Positions 45,717 through 54,907 of a stretch of DNA of 64,000 bases are shown here, in pieces. The notes below the pieces were generated by a model, which ran no database searches, was not told the DNA's origin, and saw only the letters and a program-made list of their open reading frames with translations. The stretch is taken from NCBI RefSeq assembly GCF_030409315.1, contig NZ_JAUFPS010000041.1, positions 428,766 to 492,765 on the forward strand, in the 5' to 3' direction. Position numbers and translations under genes: made by a program. The stretch is from Mucilaginibacter flavus (GTDB lineage: Bacteria; Bacteroidota; Bacteroidia; Sphingobacteriales; Sphingobacteriaceae). The first letter of the stretch is position 1; the number at the start of each line of letters is the position of its first letter.

Positions 45717-47381
45717 ATGGATACCGCAAATTTAACATATGACGAGCTTTTAGCTCAACATCGCGAACTCCAATTTCAATTGGAGGAAGCAAATGATACC
45801 ATTGAAGCTATTCGCAATGGCCAGGTTGACGCGCTTATTGTTAAGGGAGCCGAGGGGCATCAATTATTTACCCTTAAAACTGCCGACCAAACCTACCGTG
45901 TTTTTATTGAAAAGATGAACGAAGGCGCCGTTACACTGAACCACGAAGGTATGATCCTTTACAGTAACTCGCGGTTTGCAGCCATGATGAATTTGCCGCT
46001 TGAAAAAGTAATAGGACTTAAGTTTGAAACCTTTGTGCCAGAAATATCTTTAGAGAAGTTTATCGGCATTATCAATAACGGTTGGGAAGAAGATTGTAAA
46101 GGCGAAATTTTGCTAACTAACAGTACCCGAATACTTATACCATGCCTGCTTTCATGTACAACACTTGATTTAGATGAGGGACTTGCTTTAAGTCTTATCC
46201 TTACTGACTTAACTTTACAGAAAGAAACTGAGTGGGAACTTAAAATTAAAAACGACGAACTTACGGCAGCTCATAATGAAACTGAAAAGTTAAATAATCA
46301 GCTGGAAGATACTGTAAGAGAGCGAACTAAGGATCTTTTAATTAGCAGGGAGCATTTTAAGTTGTTATCAAACAACATACCTCAAATGAGTTGGACAAAT
46401 CTGCCGGGCGGTGAGGTTGATTTTTATAATCAACAATGGTACAGCTACACCGGTTTGCGTTTTGGTGATACCGCAGGTTGGGGTTGGCAGCGCATTGTAC
46501 ATCCCGATGATTTACCGGCTACATTAAGCAAATACGAATCGTCATTAAAAACAGGTCATACTTTTGAGGTAGAAAACAGGTATCGCCGTTGGGATGGTGT
46601 TTACCGCTGGCATCTGAACAGGGCTGTACCGTTAAAAGACGACCAAGGGAATATTATTTTTTGGGTTGGTACAGCCACAGATATAGAGGATCAAAAAGTA
46701 GAAATGGAACGTAAAGATGAGTTTATTGGTGTAGCAAGTCATGAACTTAAAACACCATTAACCAGTCTTAAAGGCTATATACAACTTATAGGTGCCTACA
46801 AAAAAGAACCGCTTCCGGCGGTGGTAAAACAATATATTGAAAAGGCAGGTGTAGCACTCAACAAACTGCAACATTTGGTAAACGACTTGTTAGATGTAAG
46901 TAAAATTCATGCAGGCAGGCTTGAATATAGTATGGCCGAGGTGAATCTTACCGAATTGATTGAAATCACTTTAGACAATTCAAGACATATTTATCCAACT
47001 CACCGATTTGAAAACCACACTGAAGGGATATACAAAGTTATTTGTAACGCCGAACGTGTAGAGCAGGTGATGATGAATTTTATAAACAACGCGGTAAAGT
47101 ATTCGCAAGTAAATAATCAGATTATTGTTAACGCCCAGGCCAAAAAAGGAATGGTGCGCATTTCCGTTACAGATTTTGGCGTTGGTTTATCGCCCGAACA
47201 AAAAGAGAAGATATTTGAACGGTTTTACAGGGTGGAAGATCAGAAGTTTAGAACTGGTGGGCTGGGGATGGGACTTTATATCAGCACCGAAATTATCAGC
47301 AACCACAAAGGCAAAATAGGCGTTGAAAGCGAATTGGGTAAAGGGTCAACGTTTTATTTTGATTTGCCGTTATTAACTTAG
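45717..47381 (+). CDS. Cytoplasmic PAS histidine kinase of the Kai operon
   Basis: 554-residue soluble kinase starting 2 bp after the second kaiB-like gene. An N-terminal helix and PAS-like region (about 50-170) are followed by a coiled coil (about 170-210), then a PAS_3 module (about 215-325, ending WVGTATDIEDQ). The phosphorylation box has His342 (GVASHELKTPLTSLKG), and the ATPase domain has NFINNAVKYS, DFGVGLSPEQ and GLGMGLYIS. It lacks the KaiB-like N-terminal domain of SasA, but the separate KaiB-like protein just upstream could serve instead. It probably relays the KaiC state to a response regulator such as the CheY-like protein at 39542-39913 (inference). Confidence 0.9.
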   Translation: MDTANLTYDELLAQHRELQFQLEEANDTIEAIRNGQVDALIVKGAEGHQLFTLKTADQTYRVFIEKMNEGAVTLNHEGMILYSNSRFAAMMNLPLEKVIGLKFETFVPEISLEKFIGIINNGWEEDCKGEILLTNSTRILIPCLLSCTTLDLDEGLALSLILTDLTLQKETEWELKIKNDELTAAHNETEKLNNQLEDTVRERTKDLLISREHFKLLSNNIPQMSWTNLPGGEVDFYNQQWYSYTGLRFGDTAGWGWQRIVHPDDLPATLSKYESSLKTGHTFEVENRYRRWDGVYRWHLNRAVPLKDDQGNIIFWVGTATDIEDQKVEMERKDEFIGVASHELKTPLTSLKGYIQLIGAYKKEPLPAVVKQYIEKAGVALNKLQHLVNDLLDVSKIHAGRLEYSMAEVNLTELIEITLDNSRHIYPTHRFENHTEGIYKVICNAERVEQVMMNFINNAVKYSQVNNQIIVNAQAKKGMVRISVTDFGVGLSPEQKEKIFERFYRVEDQKFRTGGLGMGLYISTEIISNHKGKIGVESELGKGSTFYFDLPLLT

Positions 47382-47465
47382 GCAACCTAAAATATACGGT
47401 TCAAAATTGTAGGAGTGTTAAATACTTCTGATATTGGCCCATCGTCATTTTATAAACCTGTAAAC

Positions 47466-48242
47466 ATGCCAGCCACTCAAAACGGAAATGTATCTGCCAC
47501 TATAACCCCCAATGGTGTAGCCACCATTAGCTTTTACCATCCTGCTCAAAATTCGCTGCCGGCAAATTTATTACAACAACTTACTCGGCAAATTGATGAG
47601 GCGGGTGCTAATACGAACGTGCGCGTCATTGTGCTAAAGAGCGATGGCGACCGTACTTTTTGCGCCGGGGCCAGCTTTGATGAATTAATACAGATAGAAG
47701 ATAAAGAAGCAGGCGCTCAATTTTTTTCGGGCTTTGCAAATGTGATCAATGCCTGCCGCAAATCGCGTAAAATAATTATTGCCCGCGTACAGGGCAAAGC
47801 CGTTGGCGGTGGGGTAGGTTTGGCCGCCGCGGCCGATTATTGCCTGGCAACGCAGTTTGCTGCTGTTAAATTAAGCGAATTGGCAATTGGAATAGGACCG
47901 TTTGTAATATCACCAGCTGTTACTCGCAAAATTGGCCTGCCGGCGTTTTCTCTTTTAACCATAAGGGCTACCGACTTTCAATCCGCGCAATGGGCCAGGG
48001 AAAATGGTTTATACAATGAGGTTTATGACGATATTGCATCCCTCGATGTAGCACTTAATGAACTTACTGAACGCTTGGCATCTTATCATCCCGAGGCGTT
48101 AACCGGGCTAAAACAAATATTCTGGGAGGGCACAGATAATTGGGACGAACTATTAAAACAACGTGCAGCCATCAGCGGCGAATTGGTATTATCTGAATTT
48201 ACACAAAAAGCCTTACAAGGATTTTTAGGTGGTAAACGATAG
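47466..48242 (+). CDS. Enoyl-CoA hydratase/isomerase (crotonase) family protein
   Basis: 258-residue crotonase-fold enzyme. The oxyanion-hole stretches are FCAGASFDEL (65-74) and AVGGGVGLAAAADY (112-125). An acidic residue (Glu138, in LSELAIGIGP) occupies the usual catalytic-Glu region. ATG 47466 is chosen over a GTG at 47415 because the usual family length is about 260. It likely acts in fatty-acid or aromatic-acid degradation; the acyl substrate is not evident. It stands apart from the Kai operon (84 bp after it) and ends in a strong terminator. Confidence 0.88.
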   Translation: MPATQNGNVSATITPNGVATISFYHPAQNSLPANLLQQLTRQIDEAGANTNVRVIVLKSDGDRTFCAGASFDELIQIEDKEAGAQFFSGFANVINACRKSRKIIIARVQGKAVGGGVGLAAAADYCLATQFAAVKLSELAIGIGPFVISPAVTRKIGLPAFSLLTIRATDFQSAQWARENGLYNEVYDDIASLDVALNELTERLASYHPEALTGLKQIFWEGTDNWDELLKQRAAISGELVLSEFTQKALQGFLGGKR

Positions 48243-48277
48243 ATTGGTTGCAACATACAACTCAGCTATTTAGATAT

Positions 48278-48315
48278 AAAAAGGCCCATCTTTAAAGTTA
48301 AGATGGGCCTTTTTA
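48278..48315. terminator. Bidirectional terminator
   Basis: Stem AAGGCCCATCTT / AAGATGGGCCTT with a seven-base loop, A run on the left and T run on the right. It lies between the convergent enoyl-CoA hydratase (ends 48242) and the Tyr-rich secreted protein gene (ends 48316). Confidence 0.9.
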
Positions 48316-48618
48316 TTACCAGCGATCATAGTGCCTGTGCATTGGATAATATGGCCTATGATAATATGAACGATAGTAATTTCTGGCAACATAATAACGC
48401 GGTTCTCCGTAATAAACCGGGCGGGCATAGTACACATCACGGGAGTAACAACGTGGATGGTCATAATATCCATAAGCCGGATAATTATTTGCCACAATTA
48501 CCCTGCGGTGCGGATAATGATAACCAAAAGATGCCCCAATTGAGATACTTTGCGCTTTAACCAACTGAAATGAAAACAACAATACAAATGCTATAATTGA
48601 ACTTTTAATGAGTTTCAT
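48316..48618 (-). CDS. Small secreted Tyr/Arg/His-rich protein
   Basis: 100-residue protein with a clear signal peptide (cleavage after about residue 22, LVKAQ). The mature ~78 residues contain about 20 Tyr, mostly as YY pairs, with many Arg, His and Pro (for example PVYYGEPRYYVARNYY). No known domain. Such low-complexity secreted proteins occur in Bacteroidota and may be structural or envelope-associated, with possible tyrosine cross-linking; this is inference. The shared terminator and normal signal peptide support a real gene. Confidence 0.75.
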   Translation of the reverse strand: MKLIKSSIIAFVLLFSFQLVKAQSISIGASFGYHYPHRRVIVANNYPAYGYYDHPRCYSRDVYYARPVYYGEPRYYVARNYYRSYYHRPYYPMHRHYDRW

Positions 48619-48710
48619 GGCTTAAAAAATTAAGTTAATAATTTTGTTTGTTGTAAGTATTGACAACGAAATAAACCTGAGGTTTAAATCCTTTTTTTAT
48701 AATTTTAAAT

Positions 48711-50393
48711 ATGTATTACTTTTTATTCACGCTGATAGTTTTAGCCATAGTGCTAACCGTTTCATACATAGTATCATACTTTGGAAAGCTGCGTGCCAGG
48801 GAAAAAAATCTGGATAAAATAAAAAATAAATGGGCTAAACCTGTAAGTTCAAGACGCAATTTCGACCTGATAAAAATTTACCTTAATGCAGATGGTAGTC
48901 CGCAAAAACTCTCGGATGTTGTTTCAAAGGACCTTGATTTAAACAGTGTTTTTAATTACATCGACAGGACTAATTCAAAACCCGGGAAACAATACCTGTA
49001 CAAAAAGTTACATCTGCCAGAAACCGCCATTGATAAACTATTACAACTTGACGAGCGCATAGGAATAGTAAACGCCGATGCCCCTAATCGCGAGTTGATA
49101 GAGCTGGAGCTTTCAAAGCTTAATCACACTAACGCTTATCAAATTCCTAACCTGTTTTTAAAGGCTCACGCGCCTCTTTTTGCACCGGTGATGGATATGT
49201 ACATCAAGGTAGTTCCTTATTTGATCTTAGCGGCTGTTATCTCGCTTTTAATTGTACCCAACACAATTAGCTTTGTTGTACTGGCTATATTATTTGGCTA
49301 TAACGTGGTATTTCATTTTGCCAGCAAGAAAAAAACATCGGGCTATTCAGATTCTTTACCACAGCTGTTAATTATGCACAAAGTGGCTGTATGGCTCATA
49401 AAAAATGCTAAAACCGGCAATACGGATGAAATCAAAAAAAGCCTGATCAATTTAGTGGGGCTTAAAAGATCATTAAGCATAGTCAATTTTGAAAGTGAAC
49501 TGGTAATTGATTCCGGTTCGCCGGGCTATGTGGTTTTTAAACTCATTAAAACGCTCTTTTTGCTTGAGCCGTATATTTACACCAATTCCATCAAACACAT
49601 TGGCCGGTACAGCGAGGACATTGAAAAGGTATACAATTTTGTGGCCGAAATTGATATGCTGATAGCCATACAATCGGTAAGGGAAGGCCTGCCATTTTAT
49701 AACAAGCCAGAGTTTATTGACCAAAACGCCAAAATGGAAATCACAGATCTTTTCCATCCGCTGATAGAAAAATGCGTGCCTAACTCACTTTACACCAGGG
49801 CAGATAGGGGAGCTTTAATTACAGGGTCAAACATGTCGGGTAAAACAACATTTATTAAAGCTATAGCTGTTAATACCCTGCTTGCCCAAACACTTTTCAC
49901 CAGTTGTGCAAAAGCATATAAGGCACCGTTTCTAAAAATTCAGACCAGCATTAAGATAACAGATAGTATAGAAGAGCAGCAAAGTTTTTTCCAGGCCCAG
50001 GCATCAGCTATATTAAACATTGTGGATAGCAGCAGTAGTACCGAAGAAGTAAAAAGTCTGGTAATTATTGACGAAATTTTTAGAGGAACCAATACCATTG
50101 AGCGAATTGCGGCCGCTAAATCGGTATTATCTTACATCACCGCCAATGATAATTTCGTATTCGTTTCTACCCATGATCTTGAACTGGCCGAACTATTGGA
50201 TGAAGATTTCGCTATCTACTCGTTTGAGGATTCAAAATCGGGCCGTACACTGGTATTCGATTACAGACTAAAAGAAGGTCTGTTAAAAAGCAAAAACGGT
50301 ATTGCTATATTGGCATCTATGGGCTACCCCGAATCTGTTATTGAAGATGCCCATATTGTTAGCGAACGGATGATGTTGAAGTATATGGAATAA
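48711..50393 (+). CDS. Membrane-anchored MutS-like ATPase
   Basis: 560-residue protein with the MutS ATPase core but no mismatch-recognition domain. An N-terminal membrane helix (about 3-23) is followed by a helical clamp-like region interrupted by two likely membrane segments (about 165-203, YLILAAVISLLIV and SFVVLAILFGYNVVF). The ATPase domain has Walker A TGSNMSGKTT (about 371-380), the Q/S-rich SFFQAQAS motif, Walker B VIIDEIFRGT and the STH motif (VFVSTHDLE). Bacteroidota encode such membrane MutS homologues next to true MutS; their function is not established. It is convergent with cbpM (4 bp apart). Confidence 0.88.
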   Translation: MYYFLFTLIVLAIVLTVSYIVSYFGKLRAREKNLDKIKNKWAKPVSSRRNFDLIKIYLNADGSPQKLSDVVSKDLDLNSVFNYIDRTNSKPGKQYLYKKLHLPETAIDKLLQLDERIGIVNADAPNRELIELELSKLNHTNAYQIPNLFLKAHAPLFAPVMDMYIKVVPYLILAAVISLLIVPNTISFVVLAILFGYNVVFHFASKKKTSGYSDSLPQLLIMHKVAVWLIKNAKTGNTDEIKKSLINLVGLKRSLSIVNFESELVIDSGSPGYVVFKLIKTLFLLEPYIYTNSIKHIGRYSEDIEKVYNFVAEIDMLIAIQSVREGLPFYNKPEFIDQNAKMEITDLFHPLIEKCVPNSLYTRADRGALITGSNMSGKTTFIKAIAVNTLLAQTLFTSCAKAYKAPFLKIQTSIKITDSIEEQQSFFQAQASAILNIVDSSSSTEEVKSLVIIDEIFRGTNTIERIAAAKSVLSYITANDNFVFVSTHDLELAELLDEDFAIYSFEDSKSGRTLVFDYRLKEGLLKSKNGIAILASMGYPESVIEDAHIVSERMMLKYME

Positions 50394-50397
50394 CGGA

Positions 50398-50691
50398 TTA
50401 TTCCTCCTCGTATAGCCGTAGCTTATTATGCATCCCAATCAATCGTTGCTGCATTTGTTCAACACGCTCAAGTAAGTGCGTTATTGCCTCAATACCGGCA
50501 ACGTTAATATCCAGTTGATGCAAACTGATCATTTTCTCCAGTTTTTTCAGTTCGGTTTCAGGAATAAAATTATCTTCCTTTACCATTGTAATGCTCACTA
50601 AACCTGCTTGTTGTAACGAATGTATAAATGTATTATCCACATTGTGGTAAACGCAAAATTCACTCACAGCAACCAAATGTTCTGTTTTCAT
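50398..50691 (-). CDS. cbpM: CbpM-like chaperone modulator
   Basis: 97-residue MerR-helix-like protein matching CbpM, the inhibitor of the J-domain protein CbpA: start VAVSEFCVYHNVDNTFIHSLQQAGLV, then LKKLEKMISLHQLDINVAGIEAITHLLERVEQMQQR. It lies 6 bp downstream of cbpA in the same direction, the standard arrangement. Confidence 0.9.
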   Translation of the reverse strand: MKTEHLVAVSEFCVYHNVDNTFIHSLQQAGLVSITMVKEDNFIPETELKKLEKMISLHQLDINVAGIEAITHLLERVEQMQQRLIGMHNKLRLYEEE

Positions 50692-50697
50692 AATTGA

Positions 50698-51603
50698 TCA
50701 GGATTTTGATAGTTCTTCAAACAATTGCTTTTGCTTATCGGTGAGGTTAACAGGTATTTGAATATCATAGGTAATAAACAAATCACCATATTCATTTTCC
50801 TTTTTGTAAACTGGCATGCCTTTTCCCTTTAACTTCACCTTGGTACCGTTTTGAGTCTCGGGTTTCACTTTAACTTTTACTTTGCCGGTAGGGGTTTCAA
50901 CCATAAGGTCGCCACCCAGTACGGCGGTATATAAATCAAGCTTTATAGTATTGTATAAATTTGCGCCATCACGCTTAAAACGGGCATCGGCAGGAATATT
51001 AAATTTAATAAATAAATCGCCCGCGGGGCCACCATTTACGCCTGCACCGCCGTGTCCGGCTATTTTTATGGTTTGGCCATTCTCAATGCCGGCGGGAATA
51101 GTAATCCGGATATTTTTACCGTTAACTGTTAGTGTTTGCTTATGGGTTTGTAAAGTATCCTGTAAATTCAATTGATACTCCGCGTTCAAATCCTGACCAC
51201 GGTAGCCCGTGCGCCGGCCACCACCGGCACTGCCCGCGCCGCCAAACATCGATTGGAAAAAATCAGAAAAATCTTCGCCGCCACCAAAACCACCGCCAAA
51301 TCCTTCAAAACCACCCGAGCCACTATTACTGCTCCGGCGACTTTGCTGCTGCCTTGTTTGTTGTTCGTAAGCTTCGCCATGCTGCCAGTTCTCGCCGTAT
51401 TTATCGTACTTTTTACGTTTCTCGGCATCACTTAAAACCTCATTGGCTTCGTTTATTTCCTGGAATTTTTTGTTGGCCTCAGCATTGTTGGGGTTAAGAT
51501 CGGGATGATATTTACGGGCTTGTTTACGATAAGCGTTTTTGATATCCTTATCGGTAGCTGTTTTATCTATACCCAGTATTTTATAATAATCAATAAAAGC
51601 CAT
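50698..51603 (-). CDS. cbpA: CbpA-type DnaJ co-chaperone
   Basis: 301-residue class B J-protein that stimulates DnaK. J domain at 1-68 with HPD at 33-35 (KYHPDLNPNN). A Gly/Phe-rich region follows (about 95-130), then the C-terminal substrate-binding domains (from about 140: YQLNLQDTL, GDLFIKF, LKGKGMPVY, DLFITYDIQIP). The zinc-finger repeats of DnaJ are absent, as expected for CbpA. It is co-transcribed with cbpM. Confidence 0.94.
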   Translation of the reverse strand: MAFIDYYKILGIDKTATDKDIKNAYRKQARKYHPDLNPNNAEANKKFQEINEANEVLSDAEKRKKYDKYGENWQHGEAYEQQTRQQQSRRSSNSGSGGFEGFGGGFGGGEDFSDFFQSMFGGAGSAGGGRRTGYRGQDLNAEYQLNLQDTLQTHKQTLTVNGKNIRITIPAGIENGQTIKIAGHGGAGVNGGPAGDLFIKFNIPADARFKRDGANLYNTIKLDLYTAVLGGDLMVETPTGKVKVKVKPETQNGTKVKLKGKGMPVYKKENEYGDLFITYDIQIPVNLTDKQKQLFEELSKS

Positions 51604-51840
51604 GGAATGTATATGTGTGATTGATTTTAATAACCCTATAAAGATAACATGGTTTTAAAAAAATATAGTAATACGGCTGTAATTATAGCGTGCTCAAATT
51701 TCAATATCCAAGTATTATGCTATAAAAGACCAGATATCTATCAACGTTATTGATTTTATTTGCAGCTATCACAACCTAAATAATTGTAACACGTATATTA
51801 CAAACAATATGTATTTTTATTGCAAATCGTAATAAGTAAA
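51604..51840. promoter_or_regulatory. Divergent region between cbpA and the GAF kinase
   Basis: 237 bp, AT-rich, no gene. An inverted repeat TTGTAA / TTACAA (51784-51789 and 51798-51803, 8-bp spacer) lies about 40 bp before the kinase ATG and could be an operator. No exact -7 consensus was found. Confidence 0.35.
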
Positions 51841-53016
51841 ATGACTCCGGCAACTTTACCAGAAAATGAATATAGCAGATTGCAGGATCTGTACGGTACA
51901 GGATTATTAGATACGCCAAATGAAAACGAATTTGACGATATCGTGAAGCTGGCCTCCGCTTTATGCGATATGCCTATCTCGTTGATTAGTCTTGTTGATG
52001 CAAACCGGCAGTGGTTTAAGGCCAGGGTAGGGTTGGATGCTACAGAAACCAACCGGGATGTTTCCTTTTGCAGCCATGCCATTTTACATGATCAGATCTT
52101 CGAAATTCCGGATGCGTTACTGGATATCCGTTTTAGCGATAACCCATTGGTTGTTAGCGGGCCTGCCATTCGCTTTTATGCAGGCGTTCCATTAGTAACA
52201 AATACCGGCAGCCGGTTGGGAACACTTTGCGTAATAGACCGGACGCCACGTTATCTAACAGACGAGCAACGTTTTGCCCTAAAAGTATTGGCCGCAAACG
52301 TAATTAAGGTGGCCGAACTGCGAATTAAAAACAAACAACTGCAATATTTAACAGAAACTCAAAAAAGGATCATATCTATACTGGCGCACGATGTACGTAA
52401 TCCGCTGGCGTCTATAAAATCTATCATTGATTTTAAAACCCGTGATATTTTAGATGCAGACGAAGCCAATGAAATGATGGCCATCGTATCCGATCAAATG
52501 GATAGCACACTCGCCATGGTCGAAAATGTAGTTAAGTGGGGCGAATTACAAATAAAATTTAGTCGTTTTAAATACGACGACTTTAACTTTAATGAATTGG
52601 CAGAACGTGTTTTAGCCTCAGAATTGCTTAAAGCCAAAACCAAAAACAACATACTGATAAATAGTGCCGCACCAGGTACAGTTATTCACTCAGATAAACA
52701 GGCCCTTGAATTTATATTGCGTAACCTTATTAGCAATGCCAATAAATATACCCACAATGGCAGCATTACGTTGAGTATACAGCAGTTTGATCACAGTTCT
52801 GTTATTGAAGTGATAGATACGGGCGTGGGCATGTCTGCCGAAAAAGCGCAAAGTTTATTAAATAATCATGACAACACGTCGACGCCGGGTACAGACAACG
52901 AAACCGGTAATGGTATGGGGCTTTTACTGGTACGTGAGTTTATTGACAGGTTAAACGGAAAGATTAGTATAGAAAGTGCAGAAGGCATAGGTACAAAATT
53001 CAAAATTGTGCTTTAA
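51841..53016 (+). CDS. GAF-domain histidine kinase, cytoplasmic
   Basis: 391-residue kinase from ATG 51841 (an upstream TTG at 51820 is less likely). GAF domain about 20-160, of the type with LCDMPISLISLVDANRQWFKA and FYAGVPLVT. Then a kinase core with His183 (SILAHDVRNPLASIK), N box NLISNANKY, G1 DTGVGMS and G2 NGMGLLLV. No membrane segments. A cupin gene begins 9 bp downstream. No response regulator adjoins. Confidence 0.9.
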   Translation: MTPATLPENEYSRLQDLYGTGLLDTPNENEFDDIVKLASALCDMPISLISLVDANRQWFKARVGLDATETNRDVSFCSHAILHDQIFEIPDALLDIRFSDNPLVVSGPAIRFYAGVPLVTNTGSRLGTLCVIDRTPRYLTDEQRFALKVLAANVIKVAELRIKNKQLQYLTETQKRIISILAHDVRNPLASIKSIIDFKTRDILDADEANEMMAIVSDQMDSTLAMVENVVKWGELQIKFSRFKYDDFNFNELAERVLASELLKAKTKNNILINSAAPGTVIHSDKQALEFILRNLISNANKYTHNGSITLSIQQFDHSSVIEVIDTGVGMSAEKAQSLLNNHDNTSTPGTDNETGNGMGLLLVREFIDRLNGKISIESAEGIGTKFKIVL

Positions 53017-53025
53017 ATTAGCCGC

Positions 53026-53361
53026 ATGGAAAACCAAATTTTCAATCACTTTGCCGATATTCAAACCAGGGAAATTGCACCGGGTTTTTTCTCTAAACTT
53101 ATTCATACCGAAAACAACACCATTAACTTTATTGAGGTAAAAGCAGGCTGCGCTTTGCAATTACATCAACATATTCATGAACAATCATCATTTGTAATTG
53201 AAGGGCAGTTTGAGCTTACCGTAGCCGGTGTTCCGCAAATTTTAGACCCCGGTATGTTCGCGCTGATTCCATCAAATGTGATACACGGAGGCAGGGCAAT
53301 TACCGATTGTAAGCTGATAGATGTATTTAGCCCCGTGCGGGAAGACTATAAATTTGTATAA
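53026..53361 (+). CDS. Small cupin-domain protein
   Basis: 111-residue single cupin with motif 1 LQLHQHIHEQSSFVIEGQFEL (about 42-62) and motif 2 around ALIPSNVIHGG (about 83-93), giving a likely metal site of His residues. Located 9 bp after the GAF kinase gene, so probably co-expressed. Substrate unknown. Distant similarity to sugar or ligand-binding cupins only. Confidence 0.82.
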   Translation: MENQIFNHFADIQTREIAPGFFSKLIHTENNTINFIEVKAGCALQLHQHIHEQSSFVIEGQFELTVAGVPQILDPGMFALIPSNVIHGGRAITDCKLIDVFSPVREDYKFV

Positions 53362-53492
53362 CGGTAGCAAGTTTGATTGTTGCTTTAACGTGTTACACCG
53401 TTGCAAACGCATCAATTAAAATATGTTTTACATTGAAACTTTCCAAATCTTCAATTTCTATCCTTCATTTTTCGCTTCAAGCGAACATACCC

Positions 53493-53552
53493 GTCTTGAT
53501 TCTTGACTCTTAATTCCTGACTCTCTTCCCGACTCTTGTTTCTTGATTCTTT
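53493..53552. repeat. Degenerate 7-bp tandem array, unit TTCTTGA
   Basis: Consecutive heptamers GTCTTGA, TTCTTGA, CTCTTAA, TTCCTGA then more diverged units up to TTCTTGATTCTT, in the spacer before the MFS gene (53574). One of three 7-bp-period arrays in the window. Confidence 0.6.
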
Positions 53553-53573
53553 TTATATATTTTTATCGTATCA

Positions 53574-54878
53574 ATGGAAACCAAAAACAACAAGAAAACC
53601 ATCCGGGCCTGGGCATTTTTCGATTGGGCAAATTCGGCCTATAACCTGGTCATCACTTCAACTATTTTTCCGGCTTATTATGTTGCCATAACCGCCAATT
53701 CTAAAAATGGCGATAGAGTAATGTTCTTCGGCAAAAGCTTTGTGAATACGGCTTTGTCTGATTACGCCCTTGCCGCGGCCTACCTGGTAATGGTGTTGTT
53801 ACTGCCCATACTTTCTTCCATTGCCGATTACAAAGGCAATAAGAAGATTTTTATGCAGTTTTTTACCGTTATTGGTTCGCTATCGTGCTGTGCTTTGTAT
53901 TTTTTTACTAAAGATACTTTAGAGATGGGCATCATTGCTTTTGCCCTGGCTGCCATAGGTTACAGCGGAGGTTTTGTTTTTTATAACTCCTATCTGCCCG
54001 AAATAGCTACCCTTGATATGCAGGATAACGTGAGTGCTAAAGGCTTTACTTACGGATACATCGGCAGCGTTCTGTTACAGCTTATTTGTTTTTTGTTTGT
54101 GTTGAAACCAGAATGGTTTGGTATAGTAGATAAAAGCTTCCCGGCAAGGTTATCGTTCCTGTTGGTTGGTTTATGGTGGATTGGATTTGCATTAATTCCG
54201 TTTACAGTATTGCCTAAGGGCAGCCCTAACGCGCAAAGCCACGATCATAACATTATCAAAGGCGGCTTTATTGAGCTGGCTCATGTTTGGCAAAAAGTAA
54301 AACGGATGCCATTGCTTAAACGCTTTTTACCCGCGTTTTTCTTTTACTCTATGGGTTTGCAAACTGTAATGCTGGTTGCAACCGGCTTTGCAGCAAAGGT
54401 GTTGCATATGGGTACGGCCTCTTTAATTTCTATCATCCTCATCATTCAATTGGTGGCCATTGTAGGTGCAAATTTAATGTCGAGGTTATCCGGAATTTAT
54501 GGCAACGTAAAAGTGCTTATCGGTACCGTAATTATTTGGGTTGGCGTTTGCATTGCCGCATATTTTACTGCAACATCAAACCAGTTTTATGTTGTTGCAG
54601 TGGTTGTAGGTTTGGTAATGGGCGGCATTCAGTCCATGTCGAGATCAACATATTCCAAATACCTACCGGAGAATATTCCCGATACTGCTTCCTTTTTTAG
54701 CTTTTATGATGTTACCGAAAAACTGGCTATTGTAGGCGGCGTATTTAGTTTTGGTTTTATTGAAGAACTAACGGGTAGTCCGCGTAATTCGGTATTGATA
54801 TTGGGTTTATTTTTCATTGTGGGCCTCATATTATTGTTTTCTTTGCTGAAAGCTGAAAAAAGCATCCAAAAAATGTAG
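53574..54878 (+). CDS. MFS transporter of the UMF1/Atg22-like family
   Basis: 434-residue inner-membrane protein with about 12 transmembrane helices. The start RAWAFFDWANSAYNLVITSTIFPAYY is the family signature, and a conserved RSTYSKYLPENIPDTASFFSFYDVTEK segment lies near the C-terminal third. UMF1 (TC 2.A.1.24) substrates are mostly unknown. Preceded by a heptanucleotide array and followed 29 bp later by the LutA-like gene in the same direction. Confidence 0.9.
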   Translation: METKNNKKTIRAWAFFDWANSAYNLVITSTIFPAYYVAITANSKNGDRVMFFGKSFVNTALSDYALAAAYLVMVLLLPILSSIADYKGNKKIFMQFFTVIGSLSCCALYFFTKDTLEMGIIAFALAAIGYSGGFVFYNSYLPEIATLDMQDNVSAKGFTYGYIGSVLLQLICFLFVLKPEWFGIVDKSFPARLSFLLVGLWWIGFALIPFTVLPKGSPNAQSHDHNIIKGGFIELAHVWQKVKRMPLLKRFLPAFFFYSMGLQTVMLVATGFAAKVLHMGTASLISIILIIQLVAIVGANLMSRLSGIYGNVKVLIGTVIIWVGVCIAAYFTATSNQFYVVAVVVGLVMGGIQSMSRSTYSKYLPENIPDTASFFSFYDVTEKLAIVGGVFSFGFIEELTGSPRNSVLILGLFFIVGLILLFSLLKAEKSIQKM

Positions 54879-54907
54879 ATTTTAGCGCCAAATAATTTTT
54901 GTGCCGA

